Under the pieces are notes generated by a model. The model was not told where the DNA came from. It was given only the letters and a program-made list of their open reading frames with translations, and made no database searches. A DNA stretch of 40,058 nt. It comes from Streptomyces aureus (GTDB lineage: Bacteria > Actinomycetota > Actinomycetes > Streptomycetales > Streptomycetaceae). A program made the position numbers and the translations under genes. Below are positions 1-7,468 of this stretch, piece after piece (within the stretch, counting starts at the first letter, position 1; each line of letters begins with the position of its first letter). The stretch covers positions 330-40,387 of the forward strand of contig NZ_LIPQ01000284.1 of NCBI RefSeq assembly GCF_001418135.1. The letters run 5' to 3'.

Positions 1-1138
1 CCGGGGGAGTGTCCGCCGGCCGGACGGTGTAGCGGGCGGGCCGGCGAAGGCGTCGCTCCCGCGCTGTCCTGGCGTGCTCCCACGGCTGGTCGAAGGCGTC
101 GGCCGCGGGAGCGGTGACGACCTTGGGGAGGGCGCCCGGGTGCTCCCGCGCGAGCCAGCCGACGAGTTCCTCCCGTACGGCGCAACGAGTCGTCCACAGG
201 TCGTCGGCGTCCTTGGCCGTCACGATCGCCCGTACCGTGATGCCGGTCGGCGAGGTGTCGGTGACGGCGAGGTCCCAGCCCCGCCCGTCCCAGGTGCCGC
301 ACGTCGCGAGGAACTCCTGGAGGTGCGCCCGTACGAGCGCGACCGGTGTCGAGTGGTCGCAGTGGACGAACACCGACCCCGTCATCTCCGGGCCGCCGCG
401 CGACCAGTTCTCGAACGGCCGCGAGGTGAAGTACGAGACGGGGAGCGTGACGCGACGCTCGTCCCAGGTCCGGACCGTGAGGAAGGTGAGGGTCACCTCC
501 TCCACGACGCCCCATTCGCCGTCCACGACGACGGTGTCACCGATGCGGACCATGTCACCGAACGCGATCTGGAAGCCGGCGAAGAGGTTGCTCAGCGTCG
601 ACTGGGCCGCCACACCGGCCACGATGCCGATGATGCCGGCCGAGGCGAGCAGGGACGTGCCGAGGGTACGGAAGGAGGGGAAGGTCACGAGGGCCGCGGC
701 GGCGGCGAGCACCCCGACGGCGACGGCCACCACCCGCATGATCAGCGTGACCTGGGTACGGACCCGGCGGAGCCGGGCGGCGTCGCGGGAACGCCCGGCG
801 TACCGCGCGTACGAGGACTCGACGACGGCCGCGACCGTCCGTACCGTCAGCCACGCACCGCCGCCGATCAGGCACAGCAGCAGGACACGGCTCACCGCCT
901 CCGCGTGCTCGTCGAGCGGCCCCCGACCGGTTGCCGCCATCGGGTACGTCCATTTGAGCAGGGCGGCCACGACGACGACGTACAGCGGCGTGCGGCAGCG
1001 GCGCAGCAGCCCCCACAGCGGGGTCTCCGGATGCCGCGCGTCGGCGAACCGTGCCACCAGATCCGCCGCGCGGCAGACGACGAAGGCCGCCAGCGCCGAG
1101 CCGCCGACGGAGATCGCCAGGCGAATTACGCTCTCCAT
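1..1138 (-). CDS. MscS-family mechanosensitive ion channel (partial, runs off left edge)
   Basis: Small-conductance mechanosensitive channel family protein of the inner membrane, expected to release solutes on hypo-osmotic shock. The reading frame starts at ATG 1136-1138, has GGGGAGC just upstream, and stays open to base 2, so 379 residues are visible and the C-terminus is missing. Several hydrophobic segments fill the first 170 residues. They are followed by the pore-lining helix and beta domain typical of MscS: a Gly/Ala-rich stretch (LLASAGIIGIVAGVAAQSTL), then NLFAGFQIAFGDMVRIGDTV and GVVEEVTLTFLTVRTWD. The family call rests on this conserved core. It is divergent from the DUF6458 gene across a 158-base gap that probably holds both promoters. 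Confidence 0.9.
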   Translation of the reverse strand, partial: MESVIRLAISVGGSALAAFVVCRAADLVARFADARHPETPLWGLLRRCRTPLYVVVVAALLKWTYPMAATGRGPLDEHAEAVSRVLLLCLIGGGAWLTVRTVAAVVESSYARYAGRSRDAARLRRVRTQVTLIMRVVAVAVGVLAAAAALVTFPSFRTLGTSLLASAGIIGIVAGVAAQSTLSNLFAGFQIAFGDMVRIGDTVVVDGEWGVVEEVTLTFLTVRTWDERRVTLPVSYFTSRPFENWSRGGPEMTGSVFVHCDHSTPVALVRAHLQEFLATCGTWDGRGWDLAVTDTSPTGITVRAIVTAKDADDLWTTRCAVREELVGWLAREHPGALPKVVTAPAADAFDQPWEHARTARERRLRRPARYTVRPADTPP

Positions 1139-1296
1139 GTGCTCCCCAGTAGATGAGTCGAACAGGCTCGTTCCGTTCGCCTCACCGCCCGCGAGACCGC
1201 CAAACATCCGCTGAACCTCCGGCCTCCGGACGCCGAGGGGGTGAAAGTCACGGACCGGGGTACGCGAGGACCGTCCGACCCCACAAGGGAGGAACC

Positions 1297-1521
1297 ATGG
1301 GTCTGGGAGTCTGCATCGTCCTGATCGCCGTCGGAGCCGTACTCACCTTCGCGTCCGACTGGCAGCTCGAAGGGGTCAACCTCGATCTGGTGGGGCTGAT
1401 CCTGATGGCCGTCGGCATCATCGGTACCGCCGTGTACACGAGCATCCTGCGCCGCCGCCGGGTCGTCGTTCCCCCGGTCGCCCCGACGGTGACCGAGGAC
1501 GAGCGGCGGGGCCTGCACTGA
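1297..1521 (+). CDS. DUF6458-like small membrane protein
   Basis: A 74-residue protein with two hydrophobic segments (about residues 1-18 and 27-49), a basic RRRR stop-transfer patch and a short acidic cytoplasmic tail. The second segment (VGLILMAVGIIGTAVYT) and the overall pattern match the actinobacterial DUF6458 family of small membrane proteins, whose function is unknown. The start is ATG 1297 because GGGAGG lies 4-9 bases upstream. A longer in-frame extension back to 1153 has no ribosome binding site. Transcription probably ends at the hairpin at 1548-1584. Confidence 0.8.
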   Translation: MGLGVCIVLIAVGAVLTFASDWQLEGVNLDLVGLILMAVGIIGTAVYTSILRRRRVVVPPVAPTVTEDERRGLH

Positions 1522-1547
1522 GGCGCACGCCGGGTCGGCCACACCGG

Positions 1548-1584
1548 CCGGGCGGCTACGGGCCTGAGGCCCGTAGCCGCCCGG
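1548..1584. terminator. Bidirectional hairpin terminator
   Basis: A perfect 17-bp stem (1548-1564 with 1568-1584) closes a TGA loop. It sits between the convergent DUF6458 gene (ends 1521) and the glycoside hydrolase gene (ends 1665). There is no clear T-run, as is usual for Streptomyces hairpins, so its role as a terminator is inferred from position and stem strength. Confidence 0.75.
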
Positions 1585-1664
1585 CGGACGCCTGGACGCG
1601 CTCGTCCGGTGTCCGCCGCACCGAGCCACCGTCCGCGGGGAGGCGGACTACGGCCGGCCGGTCC

Positions 1665-3563
1665 TCACAGGGTGCGGCAGAGGAGGGCGGCGGGCTTGTT
1701 GCCCCTCGCCCAGGCGCCGCTGTGCGCGACGCCGGCCGCGTACTCGTCGCTGCCGCACTGGCCCTTGTGGTGGCCGAGGGCGAACTCGCCGCCGGGCGTG
1801 CCGGCGGGACGGTTGTCGCCGCGGTCGAACCAGAGGGTGCGGCCGGTCTTCGGCAGGGCACGGGCGGCCTCGGTGCACAGCACGGCGGACACGGCCCGGC
1901 CGCGGAGGCTGTAGCCGACCATGAACTGGTTCGTGGGGCACTGGAACTTGGTGTATCCGCCGGCCCAGTCGCCGTCGGAGACGTGCCGCTCGTCGGTCAC
2001 GACGGTGAACGCGCCGGTGGGCGCGGCGAGTCCGCGGGCTCCGGTGTCGGTGCACAGACCGCGTCCACCGTCGTGGGAGAGCCCGACGATCCGCTCGCCG
2101 TCGGGGCAGGCCGCCTTGCGGGCGCCGTTGTCCCAGTCGCCCTTCGCGCGGGCGCGGAGGGACTGGACGAAGTCGGCGTGGTCCGTGGTGAGCATGTTCC
2201 AGGAGTCGGCGACGGGCACGGCGCCGGTCCTGCCGGGGGAGTCGACGAGCCGCTGCCAGTGCGGGGTGCGCCAGTCGTCGCCGTCGAGAACGCCGGAGCG
2301 CCGGCCCTGGCTGTCGTAGTCCAGCAGCTTCCACCGTCCGTGGCCGGTGAAGCCGACCGCCGGCCAGTAGGCGAAATCGACGTCGAGCTCGATGAGGTGG
2401 TCGACGAAGTTGGCGAACCAGGTCCGGCCCTGCGGGTTGGTCTCGTCGGCGCCGATGCCGAACTCGCTGATCCAGACGGGCGCGGTGTAGTGGCGCCGGG
2501 TGTCGTCGGCGACGAAGGTGGCCTGACGCCGCAGGGTCTGGAACAGCTCTTCGCGGGGGAGCTCCTGGTAGCGCCAGTCGCTGGTCTCGCCCGTGCCGGT
2601 CGCGCCGGTGTGGTGGGGTCCGGTGTAGCCGTAGAAGTGGGCCGAGTAGACGAGCTTGTCCGACGCGACCAGGGTGTGGGAGAGCTCGCGGGCCGGTTCG
2701 AGGGTGGGCCGCCCGTGCGGGGTGAGGTCGGTGGGTATGCCCTGCCAGTTGATGCCCTCGACGATGACGAGGAGGTCGGGGTTGGCCTCGGTGAGCAGCC
2801 GGTCGCCGACCCGCTGGGAGGCGGCCCACCAGTCGTGGTCGTTGCCCCAGCCCCAGTTGGCGTCGTCCGTGACCGTGCGGCGGACCTCGTTGTAGAGGTC
2901 GGCGCCGACGACGCGCTTGTCGTTCTTGTAGCGCTTGGCGAGGAAGAGCCAGTCGGCCTCCCACCGCGCGGTGGACTGGCTGGTGTTCCAGCGCTCGTTG
3001 CCGTCCAGTCCGCAGCACCAACGGGAGGTGTTGGTGTGGTTGTTGAGGATGACCGCGAAACCTTCCGCGGTGGTCGCCGCGATCACCGCGTCGAAGACCT
3101 GGAGCGGGGTCCTGCCCTTGAGGGCCGGGTTGGCCGCGACGGCGGCGTCCGGCACGGCCCGCTGGTCGCGCAGCATCTCGTTGGAGAACGGCAGCCGGAC
3201 GCTGTTGGCGCCGAGCCGGTGGAAGTCGGCGAGGATGTTCGCGAGCGGGGCCCGGTCCAGGCCCAGGGGTATCTGGTCGGACTTCTCGGCGTCGTGGTGG
3301 GCGGCGGGGTCGTTCACGTCTCCGGTGCCGTTGTACGAGCCCTGGGCACCGTGCCAGTTCACGGACTTGAGCTTGAAGCGGTCGCCGTGGGCGTCCACGA
3401 CGTAGCGGCCGCGGGTGCTGAGCGGCGGCTGCCAGCTCTCGGCCAGCAGGGACCCGGCGGACGAGGGCGTGGGCGCGCTCGCGCGGGCCGGTACGGCGGT
3501 GGCCGGGGCCCCGCCGACGATGAGGGCCGCGGCGAGCGCGACTCCCAGCAGTGACGTTTTCAT
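1665..3563 (-). CDS. Secreted glycoside hydrolase family 5 (cellulase-like) protein
   Basis: A 632-residue exported polysaccharide hydrolase. The start is ATG 3563, giving a clean Sec signal peptide (MKTSLLGVALAAALIVGG). An upstream in-frame methionine at 3650 would bury it. Residues 50-445 form a GH5-type barrel. ADLYNEVRR carries the predicted acid/base E226, WISEFGIG carries the predicted nucleophile E367, and SVRLPFSNE and YSAHFYG are further family motifs. Residues 450-632 hold three imperfect Cys-containing repeats, each with a CP-D/N-x-x(6)-G-(Y/L)S-like core ending in LC. This tail resembles no standard cellulose-binding module that I recognise. The exact substrate (cellulose, mannan or another beta-glycan) cannot be read from the sequence. 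The gene is divergent from the ATP-grasp gene. Confidence 0.88.
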   Translation of the reverse strand: MKTSLLGVALAAALIVGGAPATAVPARASAPTPSSAGSLLAESWQPPLSTRGRYVVDAHGDRFKLKSVNWHGAQGSYNGTGDVNDPAAHHDAEKSDQIPLGLDRAPLANILADFHRLGANSVRLPFSNEMLRDQRAVPDAAVAANPALKGRTPLQVFDAVIAATTAEGFAVILNNHTNTSRWCCGLDGNERWNTSQSTARWEADWLFLAKRYKNDKRVVGADLYNEVRRTVTDDANWGWGNDHDWWAASQRVGDRLLTEANPDLLVIVEGINWQGIPTDLTPHGRPTLEPARELSHTLVASDKLVYSAHFYGYTGPHHTGATGTGETSDWRYQELPREELFQTLRRQATFVADDTRRHYTAPVWISEFGIGADETNPQGRTWFANFVDHLIELDVDFAYWPAVGFTGHGRWKLLDYDSQGRRSGVLDGDDWRTPHWQRLVDSPGRTGAVPVADSWNMLTTDHADFVQSLRARAKGDWDNGARKAACPDGERIVGLSHDGGRGLCTDTGARGLAAPTGAFTVVTDERHVSDGDWAGGYTKFQCPTNQFMVGYSLRGRAVSAVLCTEAARALPKTGRTLWFDRGDNRPAGTPGGEFALGHHKGQCGSDEYAAGVAHSGAWARGNKPAALLCRTL

Positions 3564-3722
3564 GACGGCCTTCGGTGGGGGACGGGTGGGAGCCGTGCCG
3601 CAGCATGTTCGCGTAAACACCACGTGGCTGACAAGACTCCGTACCCACAAGTAACCCTTTTCCGCGGTCCGTTGCCCCGTGGTTCACCGTCGTGACCACC
3701 GTGAACTGCTTCTCGGTCGCCC

Positions 3723-3728
3723 TATCAT
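3723..3728 (+). promoter_or_regulatory. Possible -10 element of the ATP-grasp gene
   Basis: TATCAT, with a weak GTGAAC 16 bases upstream, lies 41 bases before the ATP-grasp start. In this GC-rich intergenic region it is the best -10-like hexamer in the right place. The -35 match is poor, so this is only a candidate. Confidence 0.3.
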
Positions 3729-3768
3729 CTGTCGGGACCGGCAGAGGGCCGCGAACGAAGGGACCGGC

Positions 3769-4707
3769 ATGTCGTCGGTGATCGAAGCACGTGCGTGGCT
3801 GCTGCTGTGTCCTGGGCTCAGCCGCGGGACGGAGGGTGCCGCCGGCGGAAACCCGGGCCCCGTCACGTCCTCGCTCATCGCCTCCTTCGCCGCGGAGATG
3901 GGGCACCGGGCCGCGGTCGTCCACAGCAGTCGGCTGGTGCTCGGCGTGGAAGGCGGACGGCTCACGCTCACCGACACCGGCGGCAAAGCCGTCCCCGCGC
4001 CCGCCGTGGCCTACGCCCGTCTGTCGACGCCTCAGCTGTCCGCCGACAGAGAGGGCACCCTGCTGCGGCACCTGGCCATGATGGGCACGCGGCTGATCAA
4101 CCCCGCCGAAGCGGTCCTCGCGGCGGTGAACAAGTTCTGGCACCTGCAGCGGCTCGCGGCCGCGGGTGTCCCCGTCCCCGACACCCGCACCCACACCGAC
4201 GCGCCCCTGGAACACGTACTCGACGTGGGAGTCCCGCGGCCGTGCGTGGTGAAAGCCGTGCGCGGGCACCGGGGCCGACGGGTCTTCCTCGCCGCCGACG
4301 ACCAGGGGCTGCGAGCGGTGGCGGGCAGTCTGGACGACCGGCACCCGTATCTTCTTCAGCGGTACGTCGCCCACTCCCACGGCCGTGACCTGCGCGTCAT
4401 CGTGGTCGACGGCCGGGCCGTGGCCGCGGCCACGCGTACAGCGGGTGACGACCGCCTCGTCTCCAACCTGGCGCAGGGCGGGACCCACACCGTCTGCACC
4501 GGCCGGTACCCGGACGCGGAGGCGCTGGCCGTCGAAGCGGCGACGGTCATCGGCCTCGGCGTCGCAGGCGTCGACCTCCTCTTCGAGGCCGACGGTTCCT
4601 TCATCGTGTGCGAGGTGAACTGCAATCCCACCTGGCGCCCCGACATGCCCGGTGTCGCCGAAGCCATCGCCGTCGCCTGCCGCCGCCGTCTCGAAGCGGC
4701 GGGCTGA
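3769..4707 (+). CDS. RimK-family ATP-grasp ligase
   Basis: A 312-residue protein of the RimK/alpha-L-glutamate ligase branch of ATP-grasp enzymes, which couple a carboxylate to an amine through an acyl-phosphate. The central domain starts near NKFWHLQRLAAAGVPVPDT (an NK followed by the typical gate helix). It then shows the ATP-binding lysine strand (PCVVKAVRGHRGRRVFL), the hinge (YLLQRYV), GRDLRVIVVDGRAVAA and a C-terminal metal-binding strand (FIVCEVNCNPTW). The start is ATG 3769, and an upstream methionine in frame at 3679 lies in the promoter region. No precursor-peptide gene lies next to it, so the substrate is unknown. It probably ends at a hairpin at 4726-4745. Confidence 0.82.
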   Translation: MSSVIEARAWLLLCPGLSRGTEGAAGGNPGPVTSSLIASFAAEMGHRAAVVHSSRLVLGVEGGRLTLTDTGGKAVPAPAVAYARLSTPQLSADREGTLLRHLAMMGTRLINPAEAVLAAVNKFWHLQRLAAAGVPVPDTRTHTDAPLEHVLDVGVPRPCVVKAVRGHRGRRVFLAADDQGLRAVAGSLDDRHPYLLQRYVAHSHGRDLRVIVVDGRAVAAATRTAGDDRLVSNLAQGGTHTVCTGRYPDAEALAVEAATVIGLGVAGVDLLFEADGSFIVCEVNCNPTWRPDMPGVAEAIAVACRRRLEAAG

Positions 4708-4725
4708 GCGCCGCCGCCCCGGCGC

Positions 4726-4745
4726 GCGGACGCGACGGCGTCCGC
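4726..4745. terminator. Candidate terminator hairpin
   Basis: An 8-bp GC stem (4726-4733 with 4738-4745) with a GACG loop lies between two convergent genes, the ATP-grasp gene ending at 4707 and a small gene ending at 4787. It could serve both strands. Confidence 0.45.
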
Positions 4746-4786
4746 ACCGCTGAGGGCCGTCGGGTGCGAGGAACGGCCGACGCTCC

Positions 4787-5053
4787 TCACACCTCGTCGA
4801 CGTGGGTGCCGGTGCGGGCGGACGGTCTGCTGGTGGCGAGCCAGGAGTGGGTGGGTTCCGCGGCGGATCCGGTGTCGACGGTGAGATGAAGCCGGGTGCC
4901 ACCTTCGGGAACGGGGTAGCTGCGCTGTTCCGCCCCGGCGAAGGAGCGGCGGATCACCTCGGCGACGGCGCGGGCGGCTTCGGGGGTGGCGGCGACGATC
5001 CGGATCTCGGCGTGTCCGGCGGAGGGCGGGAGCGCGGTGTCGATGGGATACAA
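4787..5053 (-). CDS. Conserved small hypothetical protein
   Basis: A short protein of about 88 residues that I do not recognise as a named family. It has an alternating beta/alpha pattern: HAEIRIVAATPEAARAVAEV, then an amphipathic helix, then GGTRLHLTVDTG. This suggests a small alpha/beta fold. The preferred start is TTG 5053, because AAGGGA sits 9 bases upstream of it. A GTG at 5071 adds six residues but has no ribosome binding site. The gene is on the same strand as, and downstream of, the DUF5994 pair with a 98-base gap (116 from the TTG), so it may belong to that transcript. Similar small proteins often sit beside DUF5994 genes in Streptomyces, but this is recalled context, not tested. 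Confidence 0.6.
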   Translation of the reverse strand: MYPIDTALPPSAGHAEIRIVAATPEAARAVAEVIRRSFAGAEQRSYPVPEGGTRLHLTVDTGSAAEPTHSWLATSRPSARTGTHVDEV

Positions 5054-5169
5054 GGTGGGTGGTCCCTTCACGTGCGGGTGAGAGGCCTGGCGGGTGGGTT
5101 GTCCCGGGTGTCGGGTGCCCCACCCGCGGCCTCCCGTCGGAGGAGTGGTCCGGGGTGATCAGGGGGCGG

Positions 5170-5379
5170 TCACGGCCAGGTGCCCGTGAGCCGGCGGCGG
5201 GCGGCCTGCTCGGTCGGCGTGCGGTGGCTGTGGCCGGGGGGCCGGCGGATGGCCGGGAAGGGGTCGGCGAAGTGGTGGGCGGCGATGCGTGCGTCGTGCT
5301 GGGCGTTGAGCCGGTGGATCAGGCGCGTGCCGAGCGCGATCAGCAGGGCGATCGCGGCGATCGTGATCAGGGTCTCCAT
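5170..5379 (-). CDS. Small single-pass membrane protein
   Basis: A 69-residue protein with one N-terminal hydrophobic segment (LITIAAIALLIALGTRLI) followed by a His/Arg/Pro-rich cytoplasmic tail. A near-perfect ribosome binding site, GGAGGTGA, precedes ATG 5379 and overlaps the last codons of the upstream DUF5994 gene, whose stop lies 4 bases away. The two genes are therefore almost certainly co-transcribed and translationally coupled. The family and function are unknown. The DUF5994 linkage is the only functional hint. Confidence 0.7.
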   Translation of the reverse strand: METLITIAAIALLIALGTRLIHRLNAQHDARIAAHHFADPFPAIRRPPGHSHRTPTEQAARRRLTGTWP

Positions 5380-5383
5380 GACG

Positions 5384-5938
5384 TCACCTCCGCGGGCTTC
5401 CCGGCACGGGGATCATCCGTGCGCCGACGACCGGGTGCCGGAGCGCCGCCGGGGCGGCCCCGCCGTCGGTCTCCCAGTCGTTCTCGCTGCTGCGGGCGTC
5501 GCGCATGCGGCGGCCGGTCGCGGTCTCGTCGGACATCAGGGCACCGGCGGTGAGGACGCTGCCGGGGAGGGCGGCGGCGGTCATGAGCTGGGCGGCCGCG
5601 GCGGGTTCGGTCTCGGGCGGGATGACCAGAAGGTCGCAGCGGCCGACGGAGTAGGAGAGGAGGATCATCTTGTCGGGATCCTGCTCGGTGAACCAGCCGA
5701 CGTGCACGGTGTGCCCGGTGACGGCGGCCTTGTGCGGGACGACGGGCCAGCGGGTGGGGTTCACGGTGACGCGTGTGATGCGTCCGTATCGCCCCTCCAG
5801 CGCGTCGACCAGGGGCGGAAGTTCGGCGGCGAGGTCACGCGAGCGAGGCCACCAGGCGCCGTCCAGCAGGCCGGCGAGGGTGGTCTTCGGCGTCAGCGAA
5901 AGGCGCGCCGAGAGTGCGGGTGCCAGGGCGGTGGTCAT
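5384..5938 (-). CDS. DUF5994 family protein
   Basis: A 184-residue cytoplasmic protein of the actinobacterial DUF5994 family, whose function is unknown. Family-like segments are ARLSLTPKTTLAGLLDGAWW near the N-terminus, RSRDLAAELPPLVDALEGR, ITRVTVNPTRWPVVP and ILLSYSVGRCDLLVIPPET. The ATG at 5938 is preceded by GGAG about 13 bases upstream. A perfect 22-base palindrome lies 19 bases upstream of the start. The downstream small membrane protein is translationally coupled to it. The last 50 residues look poorly conserved and disordered. Confidence 0.78.
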   Translation of the reverse strand: MTTALAPALSARLSLTPKTTLAGLLDGAWWPRSRDLAAELPPLVDALEGRYGRITRVTVNPTRWPVVPHKAAVTGHTVHVGWFTEQDPDKMILLSYSVGRCDLLVIPPETEPAAAAQLMTAAALPGSVLTAGALMSDETATGRRMRDARSSENDWETDGGAAPAALRHPVVGARMIPVPGSPRR

Positions 5939-5956
5939 GACTGCGGACCCGTCTCC

Positions 5957-5978
5957 GGGCCGCCCTGCAGGGCGGCCC
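5957..5978. promoter_or_regulatory. 22-base perfect palindrome upstream of DUF5994 gene
   Basis: The half-site GGGCCGCCCTG is followed directly by its exact reverse complement with no spacer. It lies 19-40 bases before the DUF5994 start, in the leader. It could be a repressor operator or a hairpin terminator for transcription arriving from the membrane-protein gene upstream. A spacerless palindrome favours a dimeric protein site, but this is inference. Confidence 0.5.
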
Positions 5979-6065
5979 AGTGTCTTGATCGCCGGAAACG
6001 ACGTCCGCGTGGGAGCGGGTGTTCGAGTTACTCCCGGTACGTTCAGCGTACTCCGCCCGGCGGTC

Positions 6066-6087
6066 GGACCACGACGCCCCGTGGTCC
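6066..6087 (-). terminator. Candidate terminator after proline-rich membrane protein
   Basis: A 7-bp stem (6066-6072 with 6081-6087) with an 8-base loop begins 15 bases past the stop of the leftward membrane-protein gene at 6102. It is moderately stable and has no T-run. Confidence 0.4.
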
Positions 6088-6101
6088 ACGGTGGGAGCGC
6101 C

Positions 6102-7133
6102 TCAGCGTCGCAGCGCTGTGCGGAGCGTGAGTCCGTGGTCGCGCCGCAGCCGGTACAGCTCCCAGCACGACAGGGCCGTCACCGTGACGGGAGCGCCGAG
6201 GATGAAGATCACCCGGGCGCCCGGCGGGACCTGCGCGTAGCTTCCGGTGATCAGATCCAGGAGGGCCATCTCCCACACCAGGACTCCGGCGAGGATCGGC
6301 GGCAGCACTTCGTGGATGTCGGCAGTGCGGAACACGTGCACCAGTGACAGTCCGATGCCGTAGAGCGCGAAGCCGATCGACCACAGGAACAGCACGACGA
6401 TGATGATCCTGCCGGGAAGCCCCACGGCGTCCCGCAGGCCCGCCAACTCGGGGGCCATGGAGAGGGCGGAGGTGCCCATGGACGCCATGATGGCCAGTAC
6501 CGAGCCGAGGGGACGCAGTGTCCTGCGCAGGTACACCCGGCGCAGGCCGTCCCGTGCGGCTGCCACGAAGGCGCCCACCACGACGGGGAAGGTGCAGACG
6601 AGCACCAGGACGCTGGTCCAGCTCTGGTCGAGGCGTTCGCTCGCCACGCCCTGGACGTCGTCGGCGCTCGCGATGGCGTTGTAGGTGACCATCAGGCCCA
6701 CCCAGGCGGCGAGTCCCAGCCCGGTCCGCCACAGCTGGAGCTTGCGGACCTCCGGGTCGATGACGATCCCGGGGCGTGCGGGGCGGAAGGTCCGCTGGGC
6801 GGCGTACAGGGGGTTGTAGAGGCCGCGCAGGATGCTCCGGGCCCGCGAGGGCTCCGGGCGCGGAGGCGGGACCGGGGCGCCGGTCGGCGGGTACGGGTAA
6901 CCCGGCGGGGGGCCGGACTGCGGGTACGCGTATCCCGGCGGAGGGCTCGACTGCGGGTACGGGTAAGCCGGCGGAGGACCGGACCGCGCGTACGGTTGCC
7001 CCTGCGGCGGACCGGTCGGGGAGTTCGGGTGTCCCTGCGGCGGCACCGGAGACGTGTAGGGGCGTCCCGGCGGTGGGCTCGCGCCGCCGCTGCCCGCCCC
7101 GTCGCCGTACCCACCGCTGCTGTAACCGCTCAT
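6102..7133 (-). CDS. Integral membrane protein with proline-rich N-terminus
   Basis: A 343-residue protein. Residues 1-95 are low-complexity, rich in Gly, Pro, Tyr and Ser, with repeated PPPGYPYPQS-like units, and are probably disordered and cytoplasmic. About five or six hydrophobic segments follow between residues 135 and 330, for example LGLAAWVGLMVTYNAIA, WTSVLVLVCTFPVVVGAFVA, IIIVVLFLWSIGFALYGIGL and VIFILGAPVTVTALSC. No enzymatic motif is visible. The tail-plus-membrane layout is common among Streptomyces membrane proteins of unknown role. ATG 7133 has a G-rich element about 8-12 bases upstream and a TAGGAT -10-like box further up. Confidence 0.8.
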   Translation of the reverse strand: MSGYSSGGYGDGAGSGGASPPPGRPYTSPVPPQGHPNSPTGPPQGQPYARSGPPPAYPYPQSSPPPGYAYPQSGPPPGYPYPPTGAPVPPPRPEPSRARSILRGLYNPLYAAQRTFRPARPGIVIDPEVRKLQLWRTGLGLAAWVGLMVTYNAIASADDVQGVASERLDQSWTSVLVLVCTFPVVVGAFVAAARDGLRRVYLRRTLRPLGSVLAIMASMGTSALSMAPELAGLRDAVGLPGRIIIVVLFLWSIGFALYGIGLSLVHVFRTADIHEVLPPILAGVLVWEMALLDLITGSYAQVPPGARVIFILGAPVTVTALSCWELYRLRRDHGLTLRTALRR

Positions 7134-7468
7134 GCCACGTACCCCCGATGTCCTGCTCGTTCGAACCCAGGCATCCTAGGGGGTCGACGCGGAGGGTCGG
7201 CGACCGACGACAACGCGGCGAGGTGCGGTGCAGGACGCCGCGAGCCCGGCCGGTCGGCAAGACACCCCCTGTGCCGTGGACGCCCGGCGGCGGGGCGCGG
7301 GCCGGGTACGCGCCGCCGGTGAAACGACGAGGCAGATCATGGCACTTCGCCAGGTCGCGCATGTCCGGGTGGCGCCGGACGCTTCGGTGGTGGCTTCATG
7401 AGGGGGCGGTGGCGTTCGTGCCGCCGTGCTTCCCGTCCCACCCCGTCGACGCGCCGAGGTGATCTCCG
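7134..7468. other. Intergenic region of 335 bases between divergent genes
   Basis: This gap separates the leftward membrane protein from the rightward TTC38-like gene. It holds the TAGGAT box noted separately and a possible 20-codon ORF (7339-7401) with a poor ribosome binding site. It also holds a GTTCGAACC string that resembles a tRNA T-loop but has no cloverleaf around it. I see no RNA gene or repeat here. Confidence 0.6.
7173..7178 (-). promoter_or_regulatory. Possible -10 box of the proline-rich membrane protein gene
   Basis: TAGGAT on the minus strand fits the Streptomyces vegetative -10 consensus and lies 40 bases upstream of the start at 7133. No good -35 hexamer is visible at the usual spacing. 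Confidence 0.35.

Noticed and set aside
1648..4902. 1084-codon open frame on the minus strand over the hydrolase and ATP-grasp genes
   Set aside because: It runs through the divergent promoter region and two real genes in the wrong frame, with a biased Arg/Pro-rich translation.
7150..7180. tRNA-like T-loop string GTTCGAACC
   Set aside because: No acceptor, D or anticodon arms can be folded around it.
7339..7401. 20-codon ORF possibly acting as a leader peptide
   Set aside because: It has a poor ribosome binding site, no attenuator-like stem after it and no residue run that would suit attenuation.
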